64,000 nucleotides of DNA from Sordaria brevicollis (taxonomy: Eukaryota; Ascomycota; Sordariomycetes; Sordariales; Sordariaceae): positions 3,286,001 through 3,350,000 of the forward strand of contig JAUTDP010000003.1 of the NCBI GenBank assembly GCA_033439795.1, in the 5' to 3' direction. The notes beneath the pieces are model-generated. The model did not search any database. It worked only from the letters and a program-made list of their open reading frames with translations, and was not told the DNA's origin. A program made the translations under genes and the position numbers. This document shows, in pieces, positions 47,901 through 60,900 of this stretch (position 1 is its first letter; each line of letters starts with the position of its first letter).

Positions 47901-49059
47901 CATACGCTAGTTGATTGTAGGTGTCAAAGTCAACAAGTCCACACTCTACTACACGTTGTGACTTATGGATGCCCAGTCGATGTTTTGTCCCCTCTTGCAC
48001 TAATGAAGGTTCGAGTAAAACTTGTTGTACTGTATCTGCGTGTGAACGATGCTAGATCGGATAGCCGACCTTTTTCTTCATCCAAACTTACAAGCCCAAC
48101 CACATGCGAAGCCATTTTCACAGTCATCACACATCACGAAAAGGACAGTTACTTTTCGAATAGAAATTTAGAGGAGAGAAAGAGTCCAGCCCCCAACCAC
48201 CCGCCCCGTCCTGCAGTGTCAACCTGTCCTAAAACCTTTGCAACACCAACTTCGCAAGGCGTTCGAGTCTCTTGTGTCTCGTGCGCCTCGTCGTGTCTTG
48301 TGGCTTTGTGTCCTCCCAAGTTGTGTAACCATCTCACGAAAACGTTCACATGTAAAGTGGAAGGCGTCGTGCCTCACCGTTCCTGTCGTCCTCCATTCGG
48401 GATTCCCCCGGTATTCGAAAGAGCGGTCGGTGGTTTTTCGCTAGGATTCCCGGATGTGAAGTTGGCCAGTGGCTGCTGCGCCTTACACTGGTGAGGTACA
48501 CAAAGACGAGGCGAGGTTGTTTAGGGGGACACAAAGTGTACGGGAGTCGTAACTCGAGTTACTCGACTTTGTTACTCGACATCTTCGAGGGAACGGAAAC
48601 AAGGTGGGAGGTGTGTCATGTGCCTCTTGCGCCTCTGTTGTGTCCTTCTGTGTATACCCGCCAGACCTCGTACGCTAGGACACATGTGAACAGGAATTTT
48701 GGAAACGGAAACCTTCCAGAAGATTGAGAATCTTAGTTAGGGCCGCAGATCTGGTCTGTTTCAAATTGCTGGAGAATCTTGGTACTGTTGCTGACCGAAA
48801 GACACATCTCAGCAAAGCCAGCTGAAAACACACGACTATCAAACACCACGATCACCACTCCAGACCCCGTTCTTCGGAAATTTTAAGGTTTATCTAATCA
48901 TCACTCCCTTTGAAATCAGTGTACGTGCGGTGTGTGTATTTTGGTGTAAGAAGTAAATGAAGTGAGGTGAGAGACGAAAAGAATATCCTGGTCGAAACCC
49001 CTGATCACCACTGAGCACCTACCACCTCATCCTCATAGTAGCCATGGCTTGTCTCTACT
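44923..49059. other. Intergenic region, no supported gene
   Basis: This 4.1-kb stretch of normal composition follows sur2. It has a CCGT tetranucleotide run at about 45910-45937. The longest frame, 47826-48494 (222 codons), is Ser/Cys/Pro-rich with no recognisable domain. 48250-48665 contains degenerate direct and inverted copies of a GTGTC/CTCGTGCGCCTCGTC-like unit. Composition shifts sharply to AT-rich at about 49060. Confidence 0.4.
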
Positions 49060-52000
49060 TTATTAATAGCTCCTAGCACGCTAAAAGTCACGGGTAAGGT
49101 TATTAGCGTTTTTACGGGCGGTCCCTATACTAAATTACGTAAACACTAATAAATTGTTATCGCACGGACGAAAATTGCACTTTTTACCCGCAAAAAAATT
49201 ATTAAACTTAGTTAAAAATTCTATTCCTTTTATTAATACTCCTATATATACGTTTCTTAAATATTCTAAACGAATGCGTATTTATTATTATTTTATAAAT
49301 TATCCTATTCTATACGAATTTCCGAAAATATTTCGCCGCTGCGTTATTACTTTTATAAACCCCTTTCCTACCCGTCGTAGTAAACGTCCGAAATAAACGG
49401 CTATATATAATGAAAGTTATTAGGTATTTAATTTATAAACGTTTTATTATATTATTTATTGAATAAATAAACCCCTATTTAATTTTATTTTTAATTTACG
49501 CAATTAATTATATAGGACGTACGAAGTATATAAAATCGTTAATAAATTTAATTATACCCGGTTATATAACGTACGAAATAAATAGCGAAAGGTTTAAGTA
49601 AATATTTTCCGGGAAGTTGTACGTAATATAATCGATTAAAGATTATTAGTATTCGTATTTATAAATGAATAAAGTTTACGCTTTAACGAATTTAATATTT
49701 AGATTTTTATAAACGGTATTTTAATTACCCTTTACATTAATTTAAGATTTATAAACGTTATTTATAAATATTACGGAATTTTATATTAAAAAAACGAATA
49801 ATTTTAAATAAATACTTTACGGGTTTTTTGTATTATATTTTATTAATATATATATAAATTATAGGGTATAAATAGTGAATTTGGTAATTATTATTCGAAA
49901 AATTAAATTTCCCTTCCGCTATAGAAATTTTTATTATATTTTTTACGTAAATTCTTTATAGGGGATAATTAACGGGTACGAAATTTTTATAATAATATAC
50001 GATATTATAATAACGCCTTTACGTTTATTTTTATATAGTATACGGAAAAGCTATACGTTAATAGCGGTTAGGGATTAAGAAATTTCTAAATATAAAGTAT
50101 TTTATATTATTTATATAGGCCTTTAGAGTTTGAAATTAATAAATAATTTATATATGTATAATTATATATTTATAATCCTTTTATATTAAATATTATATAA
50201 ATATAAATTGGCCGTCGATTAAAAGCGTTCGGGGATTTAAATCCTAAATTTATAAAAGATTTTACGTCCTTTTTATATTGCGAGAACCCGTACGTAAAGT
50301 AGTATAATATTATAAAAGAATATTTGGATATATATTTGTATAATAATATTTAAGTGGAAATTAATATTTAAATACATTTATAATTGGTAATTAAAGAAGG
50401 GGTTAATTAAAGGCGCGAAAAATTTTTTACGGTTAATAAAGTAATTATAATCCTTTTAAATGTATTTAATAAATAAGATAGGGTACGTAAGGATAATATA
50501 ATTAATTCCGTACGGTTTATTATTTTTAGTAAATAGGGTTTTAATTTTTTTAAACGTATTTTTATTATTTATAAAATATATTTTCCTCTAATGTACCCGT
50601 TTATATTCCCGAATAATAATTACGGTTTTTATAAAGTTTTATTCTATATTAATTTAAATACCCGTAAGGATAATACGATTAAATAGAATAAATAGGTTCG
50701 GTTTTATTTATATTTATATATAGATATTTTAATTCCTTTTCGGTTTAGGAGGCTCTTTTAATAATAATTAATAAATTATTATATTTCTAATAATTAATAT
50801 AAATTAAATTAATTATAATAATATTAAAAGGAAATCCGTATAGAATTTTATTAATATTTATTAAATTGGATTTACGTTATAAATAATTAGGAAATTACGT
50901 TAAATATTAGTTAAAGATTAATCGTACCCGTATTATATACTAAAAGTATTTATTATAGAATAAAATATTATTAAAATTCTATAACTATAATTTATAAATT
51001 TAGAAAATTTACCTTCTTTATTACTATAATAGTAAATCCGAATTAATTAGAAATTATAATTATATTAAACGGTTAGGATATTACGGACCGTTTAAATATT
51101 ATTAATTAAATTTTTAATATAAAAGTAAATATAATCGTTAAAGAAATTAAGAACGGTCTTTTCGGGAAATATATAAATATTATATAGATTTTAGAATTTT
51201 AGAAACGTAGTTTTCCGTACCGCTATTTTTTAGTATTTTTGGATATGGATTTTTAAAACGTATATTTAGAACTTTAAATTATAAATTATATTATCCGTAT
51301 AGAATTCTTTTTATTTGAGGAAGATTTTAACGGACGGTTTATTCGTTTAATAAATAGTATATTAATTTATAAACTTTACGGTTTAAATAATTTAAACGCC
51401 CTATATATAATTGTAAACGAAAAGAATAAGAATAGTATACGTAAATATAGAAAGGGCTTTTTAAAACTTTTCGTTAATAAAATAATTATTAGTAATTCCG
51501 GTTACCCTTTTTATAAGCGCTATAATAATAGTATTTATATTATTAAAAAGGTAATTAAGAGGGATATTATTATATATAATAATATAATTGTATTATATAA
51601 TTTATATTTAGTCTTTAAATATAATTATTATATTAATATAGAGATTTGTTCGATTATTAACGCCGTAAAGTATATTTATAAATATATTTATAAAGGTACG
51701 GATAGAATTACTTTGGAATTTATAGACCCGGATAAAATTAAATTATATATATTTATATAGTATATAAATTTAATAGAAGCCTTTATTCGCTTTATAGAAT
51801 ATATTATTTACGAGGAGTATCCGTTAATAACCTCCTTGCTTATATATTTGGAAAATAACCTTCTTATTACTTTTCGGGCCGGTTTAAATTTAAAAGAAGT
51901 ACAAAAAGAGGCCGAAAATATTAAGCGAATAAAATTTACGGCTTTCTTTAAATATAATATATAATATATAAACGGTCGATAATTTCTTTACGGAGACTTT

Positions 52001-54300
52001 CTTTCCCGGTTTATATAGGATATAAAAAATAAAATTTAGAAGTTACGTTAATAATTTATAATTATTAAGCGTATTTTTTACGTACCCCCTTCCGTAGGCG
52101 AACGGTTTTATTTGCGTTTATTATTAATAATTATATTTAACCCGATTTTTTTCGAAGATTTGCGTATTATAAATAGCGTAATATATATTATATTTAAGGA
52201 GGCTTATATGCGTCGTAGGCTATTAGAAGACGATTTTCGTTAGGAGGTTTTATTCGAGGAAGTTGGTATTTAGTAAATTAGGTATTAATTATAGTATTTT
52301 TTCGTTATTTATTTAATAAATAAAAATATTATCGTATAATTATAAATTATTTAAAATAAATTTATATATTTATTTTATAATAATTTACTCTATAAAATTG
52401 TAATTATAATTAACGTTCTTCTAAATTTAAAAAAACCTTTATTTTAATTATAATTTATACTTTATTAATTAATACCTTATATAATTAAATTAAATTTTTT
52501 CCTTTATATACTTTTTTAAATTTATTTTTAATTAGGAAACGTTAAACGGAAACCCCCTTTTATAGTAGGAATTAGATTATAATTATACCGAGTAATAACG
52601 TTCGTATAAAATTATATAGTTTTAATTTAATTTTAAATAGGTTACGGTTTTTAATAAAATTATTAAAATATTCGAAAGTAATCCCGAAAGTATATTTTTC
52701 TTTATTTAGGGATTAGGAAGTATTAGTAAAATTTTCGTTTATCGAGGTCTATATTTATATTTTCGTATTTAGGGTAAAATAGTTTTATACGTAATTTTTT
52801 CGAGTATTATAACTTTATTATTAAATAATAGTAAAATTATATATTCCCGTTTTAAAATCCTTTTCGACGTTTTTAATTTTATTTATTATAATATTAAGAA
52901 GAATACTAATTTATATAGGTTTATTAAATAAATTTTTTTAATTATTTAGGACGAGGTTTTTATATAAGATTGTAGGTATATAAAAGCTATAGACCGTTTT
53001 TTATAAGATTTTTTAGACCGTTTAGGAATGCGTTTTAGAGGTATCCTTATAATTTTCGGAGGGGATTTCGCTTAGATTTTACCTATAAAGAAGAAGGGTA
53101 ACCGTACGGATATTATTTCGGTTTACTTTAAATTTTTTCCTATTTAGGAAAATGTAAAAATTTTACGTTTTATAGAAAATATATATATTCGTAGAGGTAT
53201 TAAATAGATTTATTTATTCGTATAATAGTTATATAATTTATTTTATTACCTTCTTTATTATTAAATAAGTTAGGTTTAGCCTTTTCCGGTAACGTTCGTT
53301 ATTATTATAGAAGAGGTATTTTTATAATATATTTACCCTACGTCCTTTTTTACTATAGCTTTTATAAATTATTTTATTTTCGTAAATAGGGTTATTCTTT
53401 ATACCCGTAATATAATTATTAAGGATATAAATAATAAAATTCTATTTTATATAGAAGGTGAAAGTATAAATTACCTAGTTATAAATATAATTAATTTATT
53501 TGAGGACGAATTTTGGGCTTTAATGCTTATATTAGAATATTTTTAATCTTTAAATTTTATAGGGTTTCCGCTTAGCTATTTAATTTTGAAGAAAAGTATA
53601 CCTATTTTATTATTATAGAATTTATATTTTAAAAGCGGTATATATAATAATATAAGATTAATAATTATAAAGTTAAGGAAGAATATAATTAAAGTAAGGA
53701 GTTTAAGAGGAGTTTTTATTAAAGAATTACGTTTAATTTTATATATTATTTTATTTATTATAGAGGGTAATTAAGTATATAAATTAAAACGTATATAGTT
53801 TCCGGTTTAATTCTACTTTTTTATAAGTATTAATAAGAATTAAAGGTAATCCTTTAAATATATTAGCGTTAATTTACGTAATTACGTTTTTAATTATAAT
53901 TAGTTTTATATGGTTATAAATAGAATTATAATTGTGGATAACGTTTATATATTTTTATAAAGGGTTGAATTTGAAGTGGATAGACGTTTACGTAATAAGG
54001 TTTAATTAAAAACGTTAATATAAATATTATTATATAAATTGTTTAATATACTTCCTTTATTATTTTTATTATTTTTTACCTTATATACTTATTATTATTA
54101 ATATAATATAATTTCCTTTTAAGAATTTTTCGAAAATTTTTCAAAAATTTATTATTCTATTCGTTATATTTACTTTATTATTACCTATTCATATATTATT
54201 ATATTTTTAATCGAATAATTTATATTATATAGGTTATATATATAAGTAAAAATTATTAAATAGAGAAGGTATAATATAGATTAGTAGTAAATAAGTACGA
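49060..54300 (+). mobile_element. RIP-mutated Helitron (Rep plus PIF1-type helicase), inactive
   Basis: The block is extremely AT-rich with almost no CA or TG. Despite many stops, a Helitron protein can still be followed on the + strand in the right order. Near 51120-51160 the reading IVKEIKNGLFGKY precedes the Rep site at about 51216-51230, where the HUH histidines now read as Tyr (PYRYF). YKYIYKGTDR lies at 51666-51705, GERFYLRLLL at about 52098-52130 and LLEDDFR near 52230. The Walker A position (52710-52733) reads GLGSISKI instead of a working P-loop. A PIF1 motif (FGGDFA then ILP) lies at about 53056-53085. All changes fit C-to-T or G-to-A transitions. The outer ends are approximate; I could not place the 5' TC or 3' CTRR termini. 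Confidence 0.8.
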
Positions 54301-55859
54301 AAATTATTTAAAAGCCACTTTCGGGGCCGAAAATTATAGCCGAAAATTTAACGTATAGTATTCTCTTAAGCTTATTTAACCCTTATAATTTTAAAGTAAA
54401 TTATACCTAAAATTATAAATTAATCGCTTATAGTTTTTAGCGCTTTAGAATTTATATTGGGGGGAATAAGCGGTAAAAGAGACGGTAGGCCGAATATAAC
54501 CGGGGGCGGTTATATATATAAGGTTTATTAATAATCTATAAAGGCCGCGACTTTGGGTAAATTATACGAAAGGTATAAATTAATATAATTTGCGGAAAGA
54601 AAGGAATAAAAAAAAGGAATAAAAGAAAGAAAAGAAAGAAAAATTTACGTTTATATTTATTATTATTTATATTATAAGTATATTTTAGTACCGTTAGTAA
54701 ATTCTTTAATTTTTTCGATTTTGCGCTTATATAAATTATTAATATTATAATTTATATAATATATATATATTATATTGCCCGAATTTATATAATAATTATA
54801 ATACGTACCCTTTATAATACTTTATACCGTAGTATAAATTACGAAAATATTATATTATATAATATAATTGTAATTTTATATTTTTTAATTAACGATAATA
54901 ATAAATTAGGCTTTATAACGTATTGTATAGGTATTACGTATTTCTTTTTACTAATTATCGTTAATAGATTCCTTAAAAATTAGGTTACGAAGGATTTTTT
55001 ATAATAATTAACGGGGTATAAATAAATATAGAAAATATATTATTAATTATTTATTAATATTTTACTTATAATTACGTATAAAGCGGGAGGGTTTTTATTA
55101 TTAATATAATTAATTTTAAATTACGTTATAAAATCGTTATTATTAATAATTAAATTATTTAATTTTACGTTTAGCGACCTAATTTATAAAGCCTTTTTAA
55201 TATTTATTTTTAGACGGAGCGGGTGTTAAAGTAATACGGACGGGGAAGGTAGGGGCGGAGGTATTAAGGATAGATTTTTTTTAGGGGATAGGGGCGGGTT
55301 ATTCGGGGGTTAAATAAAATTACCGCCCGGGGTTTATAAATTAATAGAAATTTATAGGGGGTTACCGGGGGGGTTAGTAGTATTATTACGGAATTTTATA
55401 TTTTTAATTTTAGGTTATTTTTTCTCGCTTAAGGGTTTGGCGGGAAGAATTATATTAATTTAAGAGGAAAGTGAACGTTAGCCGAAAATATTCTGAAAAT
55501 AACCCGAAAAATACACGCGCGTATACGAGGTATTTATAAATACTTATAATTTAGTAGCTATTATACCCGGGGATACGAAAACGGGGTGGGAAGGCGAAAA
55601 TAATAGGGCGTAAGCTCAATCTTACTACCTAACGGTCCTTTACGCTCGTAATCTCTTACTTAATTTTAATTTAGTTTAAGGGAAGGCGCTATTATTAGTT
55701 AATTCTTGTAATAACCCTTCTTCAACCCTTAGCGTAGTATTAGGAATATTGTAGCTTACGCTTAGCTTTCGGAGACTTTAGTAGTTGAGAATCTTTGCTT
55801 TTATCTACTTTTACTCCTCTTATGCCCCTTAGCCTTATAATTTGCGCCAATTTTTACCC
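54301..55859. repeat. RIP-mutated AT-rich DNA of unknown origin
   Basis: The segment continues the RIP signature but its ancestry is unclear. It contains isolated G/C-rich remnants (for example GGGGAAGGTAGGGGCGGAGG at about 55228-55250 and GGGGTTACCGGGG-like sequence near 55360). CA and TG reappear gradually from about 55440. It may be the non-coding 3' part of the Helitron or a second repeat. A TTTCGGGGCCGAAAA hairpin-like sequence lies near 54318. Confidence 0.55.
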
Positions 55860-57530
55860 CTAGTCGGCTACGAGACTAATACAATATATAGACGGACGTA
55901 TCCCTCGGTTAAGGTTGTTCATCTCAGGGAAGGATGTTGGGATGCCAAAATGCAAGGGAGAGAAGTTCAGGAGCCTCAAAAACAGCGAAGGTTTTCGGGT
56001 TGATGATATCCATGGGTGATTGAAGCATGGAGGCCTTGTTCGGTGCCGTTCTCTTGGTATTACCTTTCCGAACGGACGAGTCACGACGGTTCGCTTGATT
56101 ATTAACCTTCGACATGGGGGAATCCGCACACGGGTTTCCTGAGATTTGTGGCTTGCAGCACCGAGTTTCTTGTCATTGTTCATTGTCACTCCTTTTCTTT
56201 TTTTTTTCTCACCGTTGAAGCACTGCACACGACACACTGGCCCAAACGCTTGTGCGTGCCCGATCACCGAGACGAAAAGTGATGGACCGGCGCTGTGGGC
56301 AACCGAGTCGGGACGCGCCAATTCCCGCTGAGGCGTTATGGTTTGGTGTTCTGTGCTTGGGTTCTGTGCTGCCTGCTTTCTGTGACGTTCGTTGCACAAT
56401 GTTCCGTTCGATTTAGGTTATCACGGACACGGTGACGGCCGGTTCGGTAGAAGAATAGAGGTAGATTGCATTTGTTTGGCGGACGGGTTGGAGATTAAGT
56501 TTCGAGGACAATGAGCTCCGAAACAGCAATGGAATTTCCTTCTCGGTGTCGTTGTCGTTTGATGGCCAAATTGACGATGGGTTAGGGATCCCTGTGATAC
56601 CGAGCCTTTTCGGCACCGAAACCGATTTCATATTTGCCAAATTCTCATGGTGAAAAAATGACGGATTATCGTGCGAGAAGAGGAGTTTCCGGAGAGTTTA
56701 TTCTCTTGAGTGATGGAGCTTCCAAGATGGAAAAGAAGATGGAAAGAGGAAATGATGGACGTCCCCGGGCATTCTCGCACTCACCCCACAGGAAAGTTAA
56801 AAAGTGGATCCAGTCCGAAGTCGAAGCTGGGCAGGGTCCCCACTTCCTGTTTCGGATGAACGTGGTTGTGGCCCGTGCTTGAAGCGCTAATGCCTTGCTA
56901 ATTGAACTCTTGGCTTTCTTTTCGTCCAGTGTTGGCCGTTTTCCGGCCTTTTCTTCTTTTGATCCCGTCACCACGCATCACTTGTGGAAAAAGACGGGAT
57001 CAGGCGAAATGAAACGACAGCCAGCCCATTGCGTGCTATCCTCTGTCGAGCCTCGCTACGATTTCCCACAGCTGGCCATCAGGACACCTCGACGACAATA
57101 TTGGTGACAACCCTCCCAGTCTCCCAATTGAAAGGGACAATGCGACTGCGCATCGGTTATTCCCGAAAAGGGGACCATGGCGGACAAGGACCAACCATTG
57201 ACCAGGAAAGCGTGCGATTGGAAACCACCCAGGAGTGCCCCAGGGGATTTGAGGGGAGATTGGAGATTCGATCGACGGGATTTCAATGGAGACTTGCTCG
57301 ACTCGCTGCGAACAGGCAGCTGAATTTTACCTCGACGAAAACTTCCATTCTTGGGCGTTCGCTCAGCCTGGCAATGCCTGGCGATGCCTAGCATTGCCCG
57401 CGTGGGTACCATGTCTTCCACTTTCTCTCCATCAACTGCTGCTTGCATCAGGCTGAGAGGGTGATCTCTTCGCATTTTTTTTCTGATTGCAGTTAGCTGC
57501 TAACAGCAATTAGAATTGTGATCCGTTGGC
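55860..57530. other. Normal-composition island between two RIP blocks
   Basis: Roughly 1.7 kb of DNA with ordinary GC, normal CA/TG frequency and no sign of RIP sits between the Helitron-side block and the gypsy LTR. Frames at 55860-56399 (minus, 179 codons) and 56984-57391 (plus, 135 codons) show no recognisable domain and are overlapped by others. I call no gene. Confidence 0.55.
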
Positions 57531-57555
57531 CTCTCCGAGCATTTGTACTAAATTC

Positions 57556-57950
57556 TGACTACGGTCAGTCGGTCAATACAATAGACCTATAATAGGTAGA
57601 ATAGCCAACCAGAGCTCGTATATACTATTAACCGCTATCAGTTCGAAGAAAGGTATCACGGGTAAACACGACCAAGGTAAGTAGAATAGGATATGCGATA
57701 TTACACGAGGAAGGAAAAGAGGAAAGGGAGCGAAGCTATACGCGGGTGGCTACCCTTATAAGGGCACGGCACACAAACCATACGCGCGCAGGGCGCGCGT
57801 AATTATGTGACCGGGACCGCGACCGTATCGCTATACGACCGCGGCGGCGGGCCAGCCGAATAAAATTATAATTATCTCAATAATAATTACAACCTTAGCA
57901 CAGGCACGTAACCAAATTACGTACAATTATTAAACTAAGCCTATAATATT
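57556..57950 (-). repeat. Putative LTR of the minus-strand gypsy element
   Basis: On the minus strand a polypurine-like AATTGGGGG runs into TAATATTATAGGC, where RIP could have changed an initial TG to TA. About 390 bases later the sequence ends CCGTAGTCA, giving TG...CA-type ends. The position directly downstream of the integrase side of the element fits a 3' LTR. The interior keeps a GC-rich core (about 57770-57860) with GCGCGC and CGGCGGCGGG. The partner LTR would lie beyond the window, so the boundary is not proven. Confidence 0.55.
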
Positions 57951-60900
57951 ACCCCCAATTAAAAGAAGCCGTATAACTAACTATTATTATATAAAATAAT
58001 AAAAATCCTTATTAAACGTATCGTTATACTTCGAAAAGTTTTTATAACCGCGGCGGTCCTTAATTGTAGTAACCTCTTCCTTACCTCCTTCTATTCTTCG
58101 GCTAGAATCTCCGTATTTTCCGCCGGCGAATCCCCCTCTTCCGACGGTATTTTTAATTCCTCTAATTTCTATACCTCCTTTCTAAATTTCTTCCTCTCGG
58201 CTTTAACCTAATTTAGTAATATTAAGGCGTTAGGATATTTTTTATAGAATTCCTTAACCTTCTTTAGGTATATTACTACGTTAATACGTAATTATTAATT
58301 AAATTTATAAAGGGGAGTTTAAATAACGTAATATATCTAATAACCCTTTTCCTTTTTATATTTATCGATCTCTACGAAATCCCACTCGAAAGAATCCTCG
58401 CCGTTATTTATTTAGCGTATAATCCTCCCTATATTAGCGCGGATATCCTACTATTATTATATTTAGCCTAATAACCCCGCTAGTAATTAAAACTTCACTT
58501 TATTTACGTTAAAAGTCCGTCCGTATTTTATATTAATTAGTAATTTAAAAATAATGGAATAAATATTAATTTTAACGATTAGGAAAGGGCCTTCGAAAAA
58601 CGGAATAAATTTAACGTATAGGCGACCGGTTTCGAAATTTTAAGTATCGAAGAGGACTATATCGCCCGGCTTATAAACCGGGGCGTCCGACCTCCTAATA
58701 TTAATATTATCTTCGTAACGTTATTATATTTACTTTACTTTAGTTATTATAAAGTCGAAAATAGTTTTAAACTATTCCGCTACCTTATAAATTTTAAAGA
58801 ATTCGGCCTCTTAAGCCTTCGATAATTCGGGAAAGTAAAGGGTAACCGGTTCGATGCTTATATATAGGTTAAAGCCGTAATTAGTAAAGAAGGGGGATAT
58901 TTTTATAATTTTAAAAGCAATATTATTTCTTATAAATTCTACGATTAATAATTAATCGACCTAATTATTTTAGGCCTAATTAATATAAATCTTTAAATAG
59001 CGTTCTATTTCGGCGTTAATATATTCGGTTTAATTATTAATAAATAAGTAGAAAATAGACGAAGGCTTCAAATTTACTTCTAATTTTAAAGATAAAATCC
59101 TTTAAAATATCGAAATGAATTATATACCACGGTCGGAAATAATAATATTAAATACGCTATAAAGGTTATAAATTCTATCGATAAAACGCTCCGCCAATTC
59201 CTCCGCCGTTAAAATCTTATAAAGGATAAAATAATATATCTTTATTAACCGATCGATAATTACTGCAATATATTTAAATTCCTATCCCCTCCGAAAATAG
59301 GGCGTTAATAAGGTAATATAATTAACGGAAATATCCTTTTATAGCGCGAAAAAAACGGTTAATAACTTTAATAAATTATAAGGGGAATATCGTAAAGGCT
59401 TTATCTTTACGTACTAAAAATACACTTTATAATACGTTTTAACGGATTAGTATATCCTTAATTAAAAGTAAAATTATAATAATAAGTAGAAGGTTTTTTC
59501 TCTATTTAAATGCCCTATTAATAGCGAATTATAAATACGTCGAAGGAATTATAAATAAAGAACGGAATTATTAAAATCTATAATAACAATATTCCTAAAA
59601 TAAGCACATCCTTAAATAGCGCGGCATTCTATAAACGAAATTTTTACTATTTATTTACGTACCTCCTTTAATTATACGCGACGGTTAAGGTCCGATAAGT
59701 AGGCTAAAACGTTTTATAAGAAAATAAACTTTTCGTAAAACTCCATTACTAAATCGTTTATTAACTTTTCGTCTAAGATATCCAATTCGTATAAATATTT
59801 AATTCCTATTAATTCCTCTAATTCTATTTCTTTTAGAGCTTTATACTTATAACCGACGAGGTTTCCCACGTCCGGTTCGTCCTCCGATTCTAAAATAAAA
59901 ATACCGTTAACGAAGAGGTTCTTATTTAATAAGACTTTATTATATACTAATAACCGTTCGTCATTTACATTCTTAAGGATATTTTTTAGTTTACGGCTAA
60001 GGGCGTCGGGGCGAATTTAGAGGGAACCTAATCGGTATTTAATTATAAAATTAAAACGAAATAAAAATTAAAATTACTTTATATAATAGGGCGTTAATTA
60101 CTTATTCGTTATAAATATTTTTAAATTCTAATAATTTATAAGGATTTTAAACGGCTATTATATTCCTTTAAATTCCGGTTTTTACTCCTCTAATACTTTA
60201 ATAATAGCTAGTAATTTTTTATTATAAATATTATAATTATATTCGGTAGCGGAATATTTCTAATTAAAATAGGCGACCGGTTATAAAATACTATTATTAT
60301 TATATTGCAATAAAGTTCTTCTATAAACCTAATTTAAAACGTCCGTCTTTACAATAATTAGTTTAAATTAATCGTAAATACATAAAATTAGTCCGCTCGT
60401 AAAAACTTTCTTTAATATTTCGAAAGAATTTTAATACTATTTTATCTATTTTTAATTTATAGGTACTATTTTCTTAATTAATTTGTAAAATAACCTTACT
60501 ATAATTGAAAAATATTTTATAAAATATTGGTAAAAGTTAGTAAAATTTAAAAAACGTTATAACGAACGCTTAAAATCGGGAATTTATTATAATATAATAG
60601 CGGCGACCTTTTCGGGATTTATTTCAATATTACCGGGCGTAATAATTAAACCTAAATACTTCGTACGTATTATATAAAATTCGTATTTATCGATATTAAT
60701 TTATAATCCTACTTTAATTATTCGTTCTAAAACCTTATTAATATACCGCTCGTATTCTTCTTCGTTATTAGAGTAAATTAGGATATTATTAAAATACGTA
60801 ATTGCGTAAACGTCGAGGATATTATATAGGATATTATTAATATAATTTTAAAACGTACTTAGCGTACTTTAAAGGCTAAATAGATAAATTAAAGATTCGA

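Noticed and set aside
47826..48494. 222-codon frame on +
   Set aside because: Ser/Cys-rich low-information sequence over a region of degenerate repeats; no domain.
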